DNA from: Branchipolynoe longqiensis | Taxonomy: Eukaryota > Annelida > Polychaeta > Phyllodocida > Polynoidae | Direction: 5' to 3' | Length of the DNA: 64,000 bases | Assembly (NCBI GenBank): GCA_030323885.1 | Contig: CM059193.1 | Coordinates: 53,596,749-53,660,748, forward strand | Shown here: positions 31,200-41,155 of the stretch, one piece after another | Layout of the letters: every line of letters begins with the position of its first letter | Position numbering within the stretch: position 1 is the stretch's first letter | Notes under the pieces: generated by a model | The model's input: the letters and a program-made list of their open reading frames with translations, nothing else | Database searches by the model: none | Told to the model about the DNA's origin: nothing | Program-made: the position numbers and the translations under genes

Positions 31200-31520
31200 G
31201 CACCTTTAATCATGATCCTCCCTTATCTTGTCCAGCCACACGTCACTGCTGTGATCCATGGTAATCCCACAATAGCTGGGCAGTGGCCAGGTCTGGGTGG
31301 CAGGGTGGTGGGTCATGAAGGCAGCCAATGAGGAGCTATGTCAGGGAGGGATCATGCGGGCTAGGAATGACTGGTTTGCATCGGTGTAATAGCCAATAAG
31401 AATGTCGGTGCAGTCCACCATTGTATGTGTCTAGTAACCATTATATAGCTGAATAAAACCAGGTATTCAGTCTTCTTCTGGCTGGTGCTGAGGTCGGATC
31501 GTGTGTTGTGTCTGTTGTGG
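31200..31520 (+). other. LTR- or promoter-like segment
   Basis: Within 130 bp there is GCCAATAAGAATG (CCAAT-like, 31390), TTATATAGC (TATA-like, 31442), GAATAAAACCAGG (poly(A)-signal-like, 31450) and a T/C-rich stretch. This resembles the U3-R-U5 order of an LTR. AATAAAACCAGGT also occurs at 26066 in the gypsy-type region, which might link the two. No flanking duplication was found. Confidence 0.3.
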
Positions 31521-31953
31521 GGTAAGCTCTTAATTTAGGCTCCATATAAGGTAGGGGGAAGAGAAAGGGAGGTATGAACCTTAGGCCTTAAGTTGATATA
31601 GGGGCAGTATAGCCCTTTTGGCAGTACAGTCGACAACATGGGGATGAGTGGGAAAGAGACATAACCTCGGGTGCCACCTACTGGGAACGGCCACTTCTAT
31701 CTTTCTGGACCAAGCATTGTTGGGGTTATCCTGGCAGACACAGGATTTCATAATAGAGCAACCAGCAACTTTGACTTTCCTTCAAAAATATGGAGCAAGA
31801 AAGACTGAAAATTGCATGGGTATATCATGCGGCATGCCGCATGCTGCATGCTGCATGCCACATACACATACGTATTCACATTCACATGCCCAATAGTGAC
31901 TATATGGAAACTTAGCTTAAAAGCACCAATCGAACAAACAACAGTTGACTAAC

Positions 31954-32199
31954 CCTGAGTGGTTGAGCCTTTAATGCTCTCGAACTCCAAGTGGAAGATG
32001 TTCTCATTTGACCCGAGTCGGGCGAAGTCCTGCTTGGTCATGTGCCACAGCTGGTGGCCGGTGACATCCTGGAAGTTCTCGCCCCTCACCGACTTGTCGA
32101 TGCCGTACCGCTCGGCGACGTCGTACACCCAGTCGAGCACGTCGTTGGGGCTCCAGTGAAGCGGGGGCCGGGACCTCCAGCCACCAGCGCCGGCCTCAC
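31954..32199 (-). CDS. Internal exon encoding a Pointed (SAM_PNT) domain, ETS-family transcription factor
   Basis: The 246-bp minus-strand exon has a pyrimidine tract ending TTCAG before it and GTTAGT after it. It encodes WSPNDVLDWVYDVAERYGID, then VRGENFQDVTGHQLWHMTKQ and DFARLGSNENIFHLEFESI. The Trp, the Leu/Trp pair and the FQDVTGHQL block fit the Pointed domain, a five-helix protein-interaction domain of ETS regulators. Both introns fall in phase 1, so the exon is symmetric. It is GC-rich and unbroken, unlike its surroundings. The ETS DNA-binding domain and other exons lie outside the window or were not seen. The subfamily (ELF3/EHF, SPDEF or other) cannot be fixed. Confidence 0.75.
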
Positions 32200-32270
32200 C
32201 TGAACGGAAAGGTCAGAGAGAGCCGTGAGGTGAGGAGCCAGGCTCAAAGGAAGACTTACTCTCAAGTTAG

Positions 32271-32572
32271 TCACCAGACGGGATGGCCAAATGAGTTGAG
32301 CGTCCGTCTCGCGCTTTGGTAGATCGTGGGATTCGCACCCATGGGTTCGAACCTTGGTCGAGTGAATCTAATGACTTTATTTATACTTGTCGCTTCCTAG
32401 TCTGGCGCTCGGGCAGGAGTGGTTGGTTCAGTGTCAAGATAATGTCACTGAGTGGGATATCAGGTCATGGTGCTGACGGCCAGGTCTCTCAGTGGGGCAG
32501 TCACAAGTCGGTATGCGTCCTGATATAATCTTAGATGTTGCCAGGACATAAAACTTCAACAACCAACCAACC
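32271..32572 (+). mobile_element. SINE-1, full length with target duplication
   Basis: CAAGTTAG at 32263-32270 and 32573-32580 flank a 302-bp copy. It has the tRNA-like head (CGGGATGGCCAAATGAGTTG, GGGTTCGAACCTTGG), the body (TGGCGCTCGG, GGATATCAGGTCATGG), the 3' end TCTTAGATGTTGCCAGGACA and an AACAACCAACC tail. It lies in the intron about 70 bp upstream of the Pointed exon, in antisense to that gene. It is the best copy for defining the family. Confidence 0.9.
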
Positions 32573-32584
32573 CAAGTTAGGACT

Positions 32585-32710
32585 TTTTAATCAATGTTTC
32601 TTCAAACTAAATCAGGGTAGATTATAAAGAGCAACCTCATATATTTAGCTCCGAAAATGATAAGAAACTCACAAGCATCGGATGATGCAAACTTTAAGCT
32701 AAGGCGAATA
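32585..32710 (-). repeat. Dispersed repeat R2 fragment
   Basis: AGGGTAGATTATAAAGAGCA through ATATATTTAGCTCCGAAAAT to CATCGGATGATGCAAACTTT matches the inverted R2 pattern seen at 33200-33425 and 61915-62215. Confidence 0.6.
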
Positions 32711-32720
32711 TTCTTCAGTC

Positions 32721-33045
32721 ATGTTTGTTTGTAGGAGTTTTATGTCCTGGAAACATCCAAGGTCATATGAGGATGGGTACTGACTTGTGACAGTGCACAC
32801 TCATGATGACTTTATAGTGCTGCCCCACGGTGAGACCAGGACACTAGCATCATAACCCGGCATCCCACTCAGTCACATTATCCTGATACTGTGCTAACCA
32901 CTCCTTGCCCAATCTTAGTAATGCGGAGTACCAGGCTAGGTAATGACAAGTGTCAATGTTGTAAGTCATTTGTTTGACTCGACTGGGCATAAAACTCTTG
33001 ACCTTCCTCAAGTGGAAGCATGTGCTCTTACCGATTCGCCCTGCC
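32721..33045 (-). mobile_element. SINE-1, full length
   Basis: All family blocks are present on the minus strand, from a diverged tRNA-like head near 33040 to the 3' end GACCTTGGATGTTTCCAGGA and a (CAAA)-type tail. It is about 150 bp from the plus-strand copy at 32271, giving an inverted SINE pair. Confidence 0.88.
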
Positions 33046-33199
33046 ACATGTTATTTCCATGGCGACCAGTTCTTTAAAATTGCCTAGTCCGATGAAAACA
33101 TCAATTGTTTACAACCCAATCACTTAGGTATCTTTAATTCTACATATCGAACTTAGATACACGTGCACATATTAAGTATTTGTTGCTGCGTGAAAAGGT

Positions 33200-33425
33200 A
33201 CAATGCCTCAATTTAATAGAATATGTTACTGCTGAAGCCGACGGTGTCAGAGTTTGGTCGCCGAAACTAATCTGGTCTGTTTTTGCATCAAATATCTCCA
33301 AAGTTGCCATTTAAAATAAGCGTTACCTGAAACTAAAGTAAAGTAGACTGTAATGATTAATCTAATGTGTGCATCTCAGAAAATGGTTCAAACTCAACAC
33401 CATCGGATCATGCACAGCTTTAAAT
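33200..33425 (-). repeat. Dispersed repeat R2 copy
   Basis: AAATATCTCCAAAGTTGCCA, then AAAGTAAAGTAGACTGTAAT and CATCGGATCATGCACAGCTT, correspond to the reverse of 61915-62215. Confidence 0.65.
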
Positions 33426-34399
33426 AAATAATCACAAATCCAATGTATGCGAACAGTGTATGTATTACTATGGCTCTCTGTCTCTCTCTATTGTGTTCAT
33501 TGAATAGACAAGCTTCTGTTTCTCAGCCAATTCTTTTTGCCAGGTGTGGTAGAACAGGAAGAATGTCGGCGCATCTCTGTGCGAGTAGTTCGTGTGCCTA
33601 TGTGACGAGAGGTGGCGCCTAGTCGGGTTTCCCCACTTCCGGGTGGGTCCAGAGGTTGTCACGAGTACAGCGATGCTGTGGCAACCGGTGTGTGTGTGCA
33701 CAAATGCGTCAAGTCTATGGGACTGAGACGCTGAGTCACAATTCAGGAAGTAGACAAACACAGATCGAAACTCTTGGGATTGACACAGATCGAAACTCTT
33801 GGTATACCTAAGAGAAGTAACAGCCTAGTAGAGAATTTCTTCTTTTTTTCTACTCTTTTTTGTGTGTGAAACAACCAACCATTAGCAAATGGGCTTGGCC
33901 GATGACTTGGCAGTTGGGAAGGTATTAATCAAAACTAGTGCACATTAATCCCCCCCCCCCCGCCAACCCAGCACTCCAGGACTGTAGCACCCCAGCAGCC
34001 CGACCCCCACCGCATCCCCAACCCCAACCTCCACCCGACCATAATCCCCCCCCCCCCCCCACACACACACACTCACCCCCTTCCAACTCCCACCAAATAT
34101 ATATATATTATATATTATATATATATGTATTATATTATATATTTATATTATATTATATATATATATGCATGCTAGGGTGGATGTTGAGATAGTTCTACTT
34201 TTGATAACATAATATCTCTACAAGGCTACCTATCAGCGAACCTCAGCCATGGGTCAACAATAGTTCATTGATCAAACTGTTGTATCTCATCGTACTGCCC
34301 CACCATGCTCTGTTAGGGAAACATTCATTTGGGTTCAAAGTTGTCCATTAAAGAGAGGTTGGCTACTACTGGACATCATCACCCCGATACAGAGACTCT
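33426..34399. other. Spacer with C runs and a TA microsatellite
   Basis: C-rich runs at 33950-33962 and 34047-34060 and (TA)n at 34097-34167. No gene was recognised. Confidence 0.6.
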
Positions 34400-34700
34400 G
34401 GCGATGGTGCATTATATGCATTTGTCAACAGATCGAATCCCAGGCGAGTCAAACCGATGACTCACAAAATTGAAGCTTGTCACTACCTAGCCTGGCGCTC
34501 GACATTACTAGGATAGAGAAAGGAGTGGGTAGTTCAGTATTAGGATAATGTGACAGAGTGGGATATTGGGTCATGACACCAGCAGTCTGGTCTCCCAGTG
34601 GGTCAGCCCTATAAAGTCGTCATGAGTGTACACTGTCACAAGTCGGTACCCATCCTGATATGACCATAGATGCTGCTAGGATGGAAACTCCTAACAAACA
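34400..34700 (+). mobile_element. SINE-1, nearly full length
   Basis: Body from GAGTCAAACCGATGACTCAC through GTTCAGTATTAGGATAATGT to the 3' end CCATAGATGCTGCTAGGATG. The tRNA-like head is strongly diverged. Confidence 0.85.
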
Positions 34701-34897
34701 GTCGATTCGGAGGCTAGTGTATTAACCATTACACTACCTAGGATCCGTGCCGCAAAGACTGTGTCAACGCCTACCATTGTTACTCCTTGTATAAGGTCAG
34801 GGTAGAATACAACACTCATCCCCTGGACCAGTTAAATAGGGTTACTTCCATAAGTGATTTAACGCTCATAATTACATACAGGCAAGGCATTTTCAAA

Positions 34898-36237
34898 TAC
34901 ATACACCGTGTAGGTTAGACAGCCATGCAGCGGACAGCTTGTATGTGACCCAATACATACACAGTGTAGGTTAGACAGCCATGCAGTGCACAACTTTCAT
35001 TGGATCCAATACGTACACAGTGTAGGTTCAACAGCCATGCAGCGCACAACTTGTATGGGATCCAATACATACACAGTGTAGGTTAAACAGCCATGCAACA
35101 CACAGCTTGTATGGGATCCAATACATACACAGTGTAGGTTAAACAGCCATGGAGCACATAACTTGTATGGGATCCAATACATACACAGAGTAGGTTAGAC
35201 AGCCATGCAGCACACAGCTTGCATTGGATCCAATACATACACAGTGTAGCTTCAACAGCCATGCAGTGCACAACTTCTATGGGATCCAAGACATACACAG
35301 TGTAGGTTAGACAGCGATGCAGCACACAGCTTGTATGGGATTCAATACATACACAGTGTAGGTTAAACAGCCATGCACCGCACAACTTGTATGGGATCCA
35401 CTACGAACATAGTGTAGGTTAAACAGCCATGCAGCGCACAACTTGTATGGGATCCAATACGTAAACAGTGTAGGTTAAGCAGACATGCACCGCACACCTT
35501 GTATGGGATCCAATACGTACACGGTGTAGGTTCAACAGCCATGCAGCGCACAGCTTGTATGGGATCCAATACACACACAGTGTAGGTTCAACAGCCATGC
35601 AGCACACATCTTGTATGGGATCCAATACATACACTGTGTAGGTTAGACAGCCATGCAGCGCACAACTTGTGTGGGATACAATACATACACAGTGTAGGTT
35701 AGACAGCCATGCAGCGCAAAGCTTGTATGGGATCCAATACGTACACAGTGTAGGTTAAACAGCCATGCAGCACACAACTTGTATGGGATCCAATACATAC
35801 ACAGTGTAGGTAAAACAGCCATGCATCACACAGCTTGTATGGGATCCAATATATATGCAGTGTAGGCTAAGCAGCCATGCAACACACAGCTTGTATGGGA
35901 TCCAATACATACACAGCGTAGGTTAAACAGCCATGCAGCACATAACCTGTATGGGATCCAACAGCCATGCATCACACAGTTTGTATGGGATCCAATACAT
36001 ACACAGTATAGGGTCAACAGCCATGCAGCGCACAACTTGTATGGGATCCAATACATACACAGTGTAGGTTAAAACGGCATGCAGTGCACAGCTTGTATGG
36101 GATCCAATACATACACAGTGTAGGTTCAACAGCCATGCAGCCCACAGTGTGTATGGGATCCAATACATACACAGTGTAGGGTCAACAGCCATGCAGCGCA
36201 CAGTTTGTATGGGAATCAATACATACACAGTGTAGGT
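34898..36237. repeat. 56-bp satellite, about 24 units
   Basis: The unit reads ACAGTGTAGGTTAGACAGCC, ATGCAGCGCACAGCTTGTAT, GGGATCCAATACATAC. Copies are 85-95% alike and contain a BamHI-type GGATCC. One truncated unit lies at 35955. ORFs with repeated CMYWIPYKLC patterns on the minus strand exist because 56 is not divisible by 3 and frames rotate; they are not a gene. The array ends immediately before YR element 3. Confidence 0.95.
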
Positions 36238-36299
36238 TGTTGTTTTTTTCTTGAAGATTTATACTGCCTATCATGGATCAGTCTGAATAGACTGGTTTT

Positions 36300-37054
36300 C
36301 ACCATTAGACAGTTTGTCAATATAGCTTTCTCCTCGGGCAACCCCGAAGTAGCCCCTAAGTACTATGCTTTCGAGTACATGAGGAAGCATGGGGCTGGGG
36401 GGTACTGTCTCAGGGAGGGGTAGCCAGAGTCGGTCTAGGCAGCTGTTCATTAAAGATGGAAAGAAGCCATGCTTCTCCTTCAACAAAGATGAGGGCTGTA
36501 GCAGGGACGATCGCACCTGTAATTTTGGGCACTGGTGCTCCCGGTGCGGCAGTAAGGGGCACATCAGGAGCAAATGCTCAAAGGATTAGGGGTCTGTCGG
36601 TGGTCTGGCTCGACGCATCCTGAAAGTGTGTTTGGGGCATCACCATACTAATTTACAGTTAGATCCTAGCGTTTTGGCAAATTGTGCTGCCTGTCCAACT
36701 CCGGTTACCACTCCCGACTACCAGCCCCTCAACTCTCCCGTTTGTGTGATCTCGGGCCTTGTGTTTGATGAACCTGTGATTTGTGATGAATTTGTTTCAA
36801 GTGATGTATTTCACAACCATGTGCATGATTTTATTGTCCCTCCTAATTTGGCTGCCCATTGTAATGACCGTGCTTGTGGCACAGCCGGCAACCGCACTCA
36901 CACCTGTGTCTGCCACAGCAAATCTGATGTTGACCCATCAGTTATCATTGACGAGCCTCCTACTGGCCGCGTGAACCAAGGCCCTGCAACCCGCGGTATG
37001 CCACACTGCCCACTAATCCCTTGTAATTGGCTCTCTGTCTTGGGTGGTGGGTAG
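36300..37054 (+). pseudogene. gag C-terminal part and Cys-rich linker of YR element 3
   Basis: YYAFEYMRKHG (36360-36395) parallels the YYAFKSMH stretch of element 2 gag. A frameshift then leads to the frame 36389-36589 with CFSFNKDEGC, CNFGHWCSRCGSKGHIRSKC, the CCCH plus CCHC fingers. The next frame (36626-37054) holds scattered Cys residues (CAACPTP, CHSKSD) like the element 2 linker. Confidence 0.75.
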
Positions 37055-37815
37055 CGTTCATGTTACTGCCTTCGATAAACTCAATCCTTCAGACAAACCT
37101 ATTGCATTAATTGTTTCTTTGGCCTGCAGGAATGCTACCTGTACATGTGCGCATTACATAGGCACCAACAAGGCTCAGTTCAAACCTTGTCACATTATCT
37201 GTGAATGCTTCTTCCGAGGAGCTGTAGTTTATGACTGGGAGTTTATACTTTATGGCTCCCTTTTTGGTTTCAAAGTCATTAACCCCACTTGTGCTGCAAA
37301 TTACTCTGCACCATTTCGACCTACCCAAGATGGTGCCGAAAAAAGTGTTATCAATAAGACACTTAGTTCCGAGCTTAGCTGCGGATATATAAGTCGGGCC
37401 GACTCCGCCCCAGCATGCACTCATAATGTGTTCACCGTCCCCGAGTCAAGCGTCATAGGGATGGACACCATTATCGACTGCAGCAAGCCCAGCGACCGTA
37501 CTGTGAACAACTTTGTCAATGAGATATCGCATACTTTCTCATACCAAGGCGTTGGTGATCTAGTTGACCAGCTCCTATGCGACGATTACATCGCTACTAT
37601 AGATATTAAAGATGCCTACAGGGCCATCAATATCCACCCAAGTGACCACCCTTTCCAGTCAATTAAATGGGACTTCGATCTGGGGGCTGGTCCAGAAACA
37701 TTTGTTAATAACCGCCTATGTATGGGGCTTTCCTCTAGCCCATATATTTTCAACTGTATATCTGATTTTGTGGCATGCTGCGGCAGGCTTGAGGGGGTAA
37801 ACAGATGTGTAATGC
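37044..37815 (+). pseudogene. Reverse transcriptase N-terminal part of YR element 3
   Basis: The zinc-like start CTCAHYIGTNKAQFKPC, then CECFFRG, is followed by ACTHNVFTVPESS, TIDIKDAYRAINIHPSD and NRLCMGLSSSPYIF. The catalytic Asp of the first RT motif is present; the YLDD pair is not, because the element is cut at about 37812. Sequence after that is microsatellite and unrelated DNA. Confidence 0.85.
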
Positions 37816-37819
37816 TTAT

Positions 37820-37868
37820 ACAGTACATATGTATGTATATGTATGTATGTGTATATATGTATATATGG
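37820..37868. repeat. TATG/TATA microsatellite at the element 3 break
   Basis: CATATGTATGTATATGTATG-type units. A similar tract (TATGTATGTATGTGTATATA) lies at 42462-42500, at the far side of the transposase pseudogene region. Confidence 0.85.
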
Positions 37869-38479
37869 ATATATGGGTCATTCTCTGAAACTGAGCAACA
37901 AAGTGTGACATGGGTCATCCAAAATGAAAATCTGAAAACCTTTCATTTTTTTTTGTAATAATAGAGCTGAATAATTATTTTCATTCCTAGGGTGAGAGGG
38001 GGGTATTAATTATTGGAAATGATATCATCAGTCGCATAACATGAAACCCAAAAAAAACAAGAAACATTGATATTTTATCACTCCTAAGTGCATTTTTTCA
38101 CTTTTCTACCTTTATTATTTGTCATCTAGTACATTCTGATAGAAATCCATAGAAAAATGTGAATAGCTTTGGATTATTTGGGAGTTTGTTAACAGCAGAA
38201 AATTACAATTCATGTGGACAATTTTGTCATTTATATATTTGTGTTGACATTTGAATGAATATACTATTTTAGTGTAAAAATGAATACTCACTAGCCAGAA
38301 TACAGGTTAGACAACAAAAAGGAAAACAAATATTAGAAAACTGTGACTTAATCTAAGCTTTAGATTGCTTATCACCATGGTAACATGGAAACCAGAAAAC
38401 TGAAACAGACAATCCAAATGTCAGAAACACATTCTATGGGGAAGTGACAGGTAGAGGAGTGGCACAGAATTTCTCTTTT
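37869..38479. other. Non-coding flank of the unnamed transposon; candidate terminal motif
   Basis: GGTCATTCTCTGAAACTG at 37870 recurs as GGCCATTCTCTGAAACTG at 48337 and nearly as its reverse complement at 26927-26943. The rest is AT-rich with no gene. It may be the 3' untranslated end of the transposase gene and the tip of the element. Confidence 0.45.
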
Positions 38480-41155
38480 TCACTCCCCTGTCACATGGAT
38501 GGTCTCACAGGCTCCGACACCTGCTTGGCACTGGCTACACAAGCAGGATAGTTCACGGGTTAAGAGCACATGTGGCTTAACACATCTAACAGAGTGGAGT
38601 GAGCTTGTTCCTTTCAGTGTTTGGGTAGCTCTGTTTCGCTTCCTTGCAATGTCATCTCTTGGCACCCAAAAGAAGGCCGCAGGAAGTGCTTGCATTCTCC
38701 TGCATGAGGCTGCTTATTTAGTTTGCTCTCAAAGCAGTAGTCAAATAAGTCCTTTGCAGAAGCAATGGTAGCGGAGCCTGTCTTGACTGCATTGGCCGCA
38801 TGGTGTTTGATGACTGCACTTTCTCCATCTGATGGTCCATTCCCATGCCATGAGCCAAAGTAGTTGCGCTGCCACGTAAAAGCAAAGTCGACAGTAGCAC
38901 ATGAGATGTCAGCAAAAGGCCCCTTTGACTTGTACTGGGCACCACAACCATCAGTTCACTAGATAACATGTTCCAGCTGGATACCTCTGGTTTGGCGGAG
39001 ATGGTCGATGGCCACTTTTGTGAAGCTGAAGACTGCATCAAAGTCATGTTGTTTATCATCACTTACAAAGACAAGAGAATCAGATATAGTCTCCCCACAA
39101 GAGGAGCAGGCATAGTATGTAACTATGGGGTGAACTGTTACCTGCTCATGATACCAGTGGGCAGCCTGGATTTCATCCTGATGTGAGCAGGTAAAGTTCT
39201 CCACAAAGTACAATACCATTCCAACAGTGTTGCGGGGGAAGGGAACGTGTTTCCGTATTACTTCAAACTGCTGATGTTGCCAATCAGCTCGGAGGAGGTG
39301 TTGGGCGAGAAAGATGACCTCTTCCTTCAGTTCATCCACCAGCTGTGCCACAGTCCCTTCTTTCCGGTTCAGCATTTTGCAGCAAACCTTAGTTAAAAAA
39401 GAGAAAAAAATATACATGATGGTAACCCCTTGTAGTTGACTGTGTGTTACATATCAAGAATCCGTCAAGATTAATTTTGTGCTGCCTAAAGTATCAGGAT
39501 CATTATTCTTTTCACATTGAACAGGTGACCTTAGTTAAAAGAGAGAAAATATGATGGTAGCCCCGCCCCCTAGCAGTTGACTAAAGCATTAAATATCAAG
39601 AATTCATCAAGAATTATTTTGCGCTGCTTAAAGTATCAGGATTATTATTCTTTTCACATTGAACAGGTGACCTTTGTTAAAAGAGAGAAAATATTATGGT
39701 AGCCCCCATAGCAATAAATATCAAGAATTCGTCAAGAATTATTTTGTGCTGCTTAATGTATTAGGATTATTACCCTTTTCCCATTGAGCATGGTGACCTG
39801 GGTCTCCCAAGTAGACCAAGACGAGGAGCCCTTCTGCAGAAGTGGATGTAGGTGATGAGCCATATTGTCAGCACTGCAGGTGTTGCAATTTCGGTAGACA
39901 CAGTCTTTTTTCCATTCGCCCTCTTGCTTGCCACAGGTGATTAGGTCAACAGAATGGTAAATGTGGCGGATATGACAGTTATTGTTTATCCTGGTTGCAA
40001 TCCCATTGATTGCACACAGTTTTAGTTCAATGTTTGTGCAATATTCGCACAGGCACTGCCGCAGCTGGTTTTTCCTCATCGGGTGAATATGTGCCAGCCG
40101 ACATTTGGCAAAGTAACTGAAGCTGACGGCCTCATCAAATTCCTCAACAAACTCTTTGTGCAAGTCTTGCAAAGGCTTTGTCAGCACTGCTGCTGCTTTC
40201 CCTGTTTTCTTTGAAACCAGCTTGTTGTGTGGCAGTGGTGTTGATGCCATCTCAAGGAAAGCTATTGCTTTGGATGCCATTTTTCTTTCTTTTTTACTTT
40301 TCTGGAGAAAGTTGTGCCAGAATTGATTTTTACTGCCGTCCTTCTGCTGACACTGATGTTAGACGAACATACTTTTACCGAGGCATTTCTTCGGCAGATT
40401 GATAGAAGAACACAGCGTATGTGGCATTCAGCAGCTGACCATTTCCTCTGCAGTCGTTTCAGTTTTCTGCTGACTTCTTGGCCCAATATTCTCTCTTGTT
40501 CAGCTCTGTTTCCTGTCCTGAGATGACGGAAGAGGATCCTTTTCCTTGGAGAGGCTTTAGTTACTAGGTCTGTGACCGTGCTTACAAACTTCCTCGGGCT
40601 TGACAGGAGAGCTGCTTGTGCCCGTGACAGGGCCTTTCTTCTTGCCAAAGGTGTTCTCAGCGGTTGCTCCTTGTGGACAACTGATGATGCTTTGGTTTCT
40701 ACCTGAGAAGCGACTATCTTCTTACAATACTGATTCCTTCTTCTCTCATTTATCCTCCGTCGCTTTTGTGAGGTCATGTTTTCTTTCTGTTTTTTTTTCT
40801 TCTCACGCCATATACTCCTCTGCTTTTCTTGGCGAATCCTTGTCAGTCTAGGTTTATCCGCTTGCTCTTATTTCCTGGCTTGCATTGCTCTCATCCTCAG
40901 CCTTGCCTGCTCTCTCTGTTGTGCCTTCATCTGTTCAGAAGAGTTGTCACGATAGGCCTTGCATGCCTCTCTGCATTTCACCTTGTACTGCACATATTCC
41001 TCAGGGTTGTTCTGCCGCATCCGATCCTTCCAGTCTCTGGTAGCTTGAGCTGCTGCCTTTCTTTCCTTTTTTTCTATTGGTTGAAGAGATGATGGAGCAG
41101 GTGCTTCTGGAAGCTGATGCTTTTCAGCAATCCTACTGCTCTGTTGGTTGGACAT
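38480..41155 (-). pseudogene. Unnamed DDE-like transposase gene, broken
   Basis: Five frame segments on the minus strand form one gene. A basic start (41155-40868) has an in-frame TAA at about 40868, then continues 40777-40262 (KRRRINERRRNQYCKK, RKRILFRHLRTG). A frameshift in an A-rich run near 40285 leads to 40280-39753, with LHKEFVEEFDEAVSFSYFAK and RKNQLRQCLCEYC. After an intron-like gap with tandem repeats, 39388-38959 holds VDELKEEVIFLAQHLLRADW, VSDDKQHDFDAVFSF and RGIQLEHVI. Two adjacent stops (38957, 38954) precede TDGCGAQYKSKGPFADISCA, NYFGSWHGNGPSDGESAVIK. The D...SDG...DGE pattern suggests an RNase H-fold transposase. I recall similar proteins in cnidarians, amphioxus and fish but cannot name the superfamily. 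Confidence 0.55.
39440..39800 (-). repeat. Three tandem copies of a 120-140-bp block in the intron-like gap
   Basis: TATCAAGAATTCGTCAAGAA, then TTATTCTTTTCACATTGAAC and AGGTGACCTTTGTTAAAAGA recur at about 39456, 39596 and 39718. The last copy runs into the coding end of the preceding segment (CCATTGAGCATGGTGACCTG), so part of an exon edge was duplicated with the intron. Confidence 0.8.

Larger units (their letters stand above)
36262..37815 (+). mobile_element. YR retroelement 3 (Ngaro/DIRS order), 3'-truncated
   Basis: The gag tail with zinc fingers, a Cys-rich linker and the first two thirds of RT are present. The RT frame ends just before the YLDD box, where a TATG microsatellite begins. 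No split direct repeats, RNase H or recombinase remain. Sequence is close to element 2 in plan but a different family. Confidence 0.82.

Noticed and set aside
31200..31520. 3' LTR of the gypsy-type element
   Set aside because: Promoter- and poly(A)-like words occur in the right order, but no paired LTR, no TG...CA ends and no target duplication could be shown; kept only as a low-confidence feature.
34898..36237. Regularly spaced repeats resembling a CRISPR array
   Set aside because: The 56-bp units are contiguous with no unique spacers, and the genome is eukaryotic. It is a satellite. The CMYWIPYK-type peptides are frame rotations of it.
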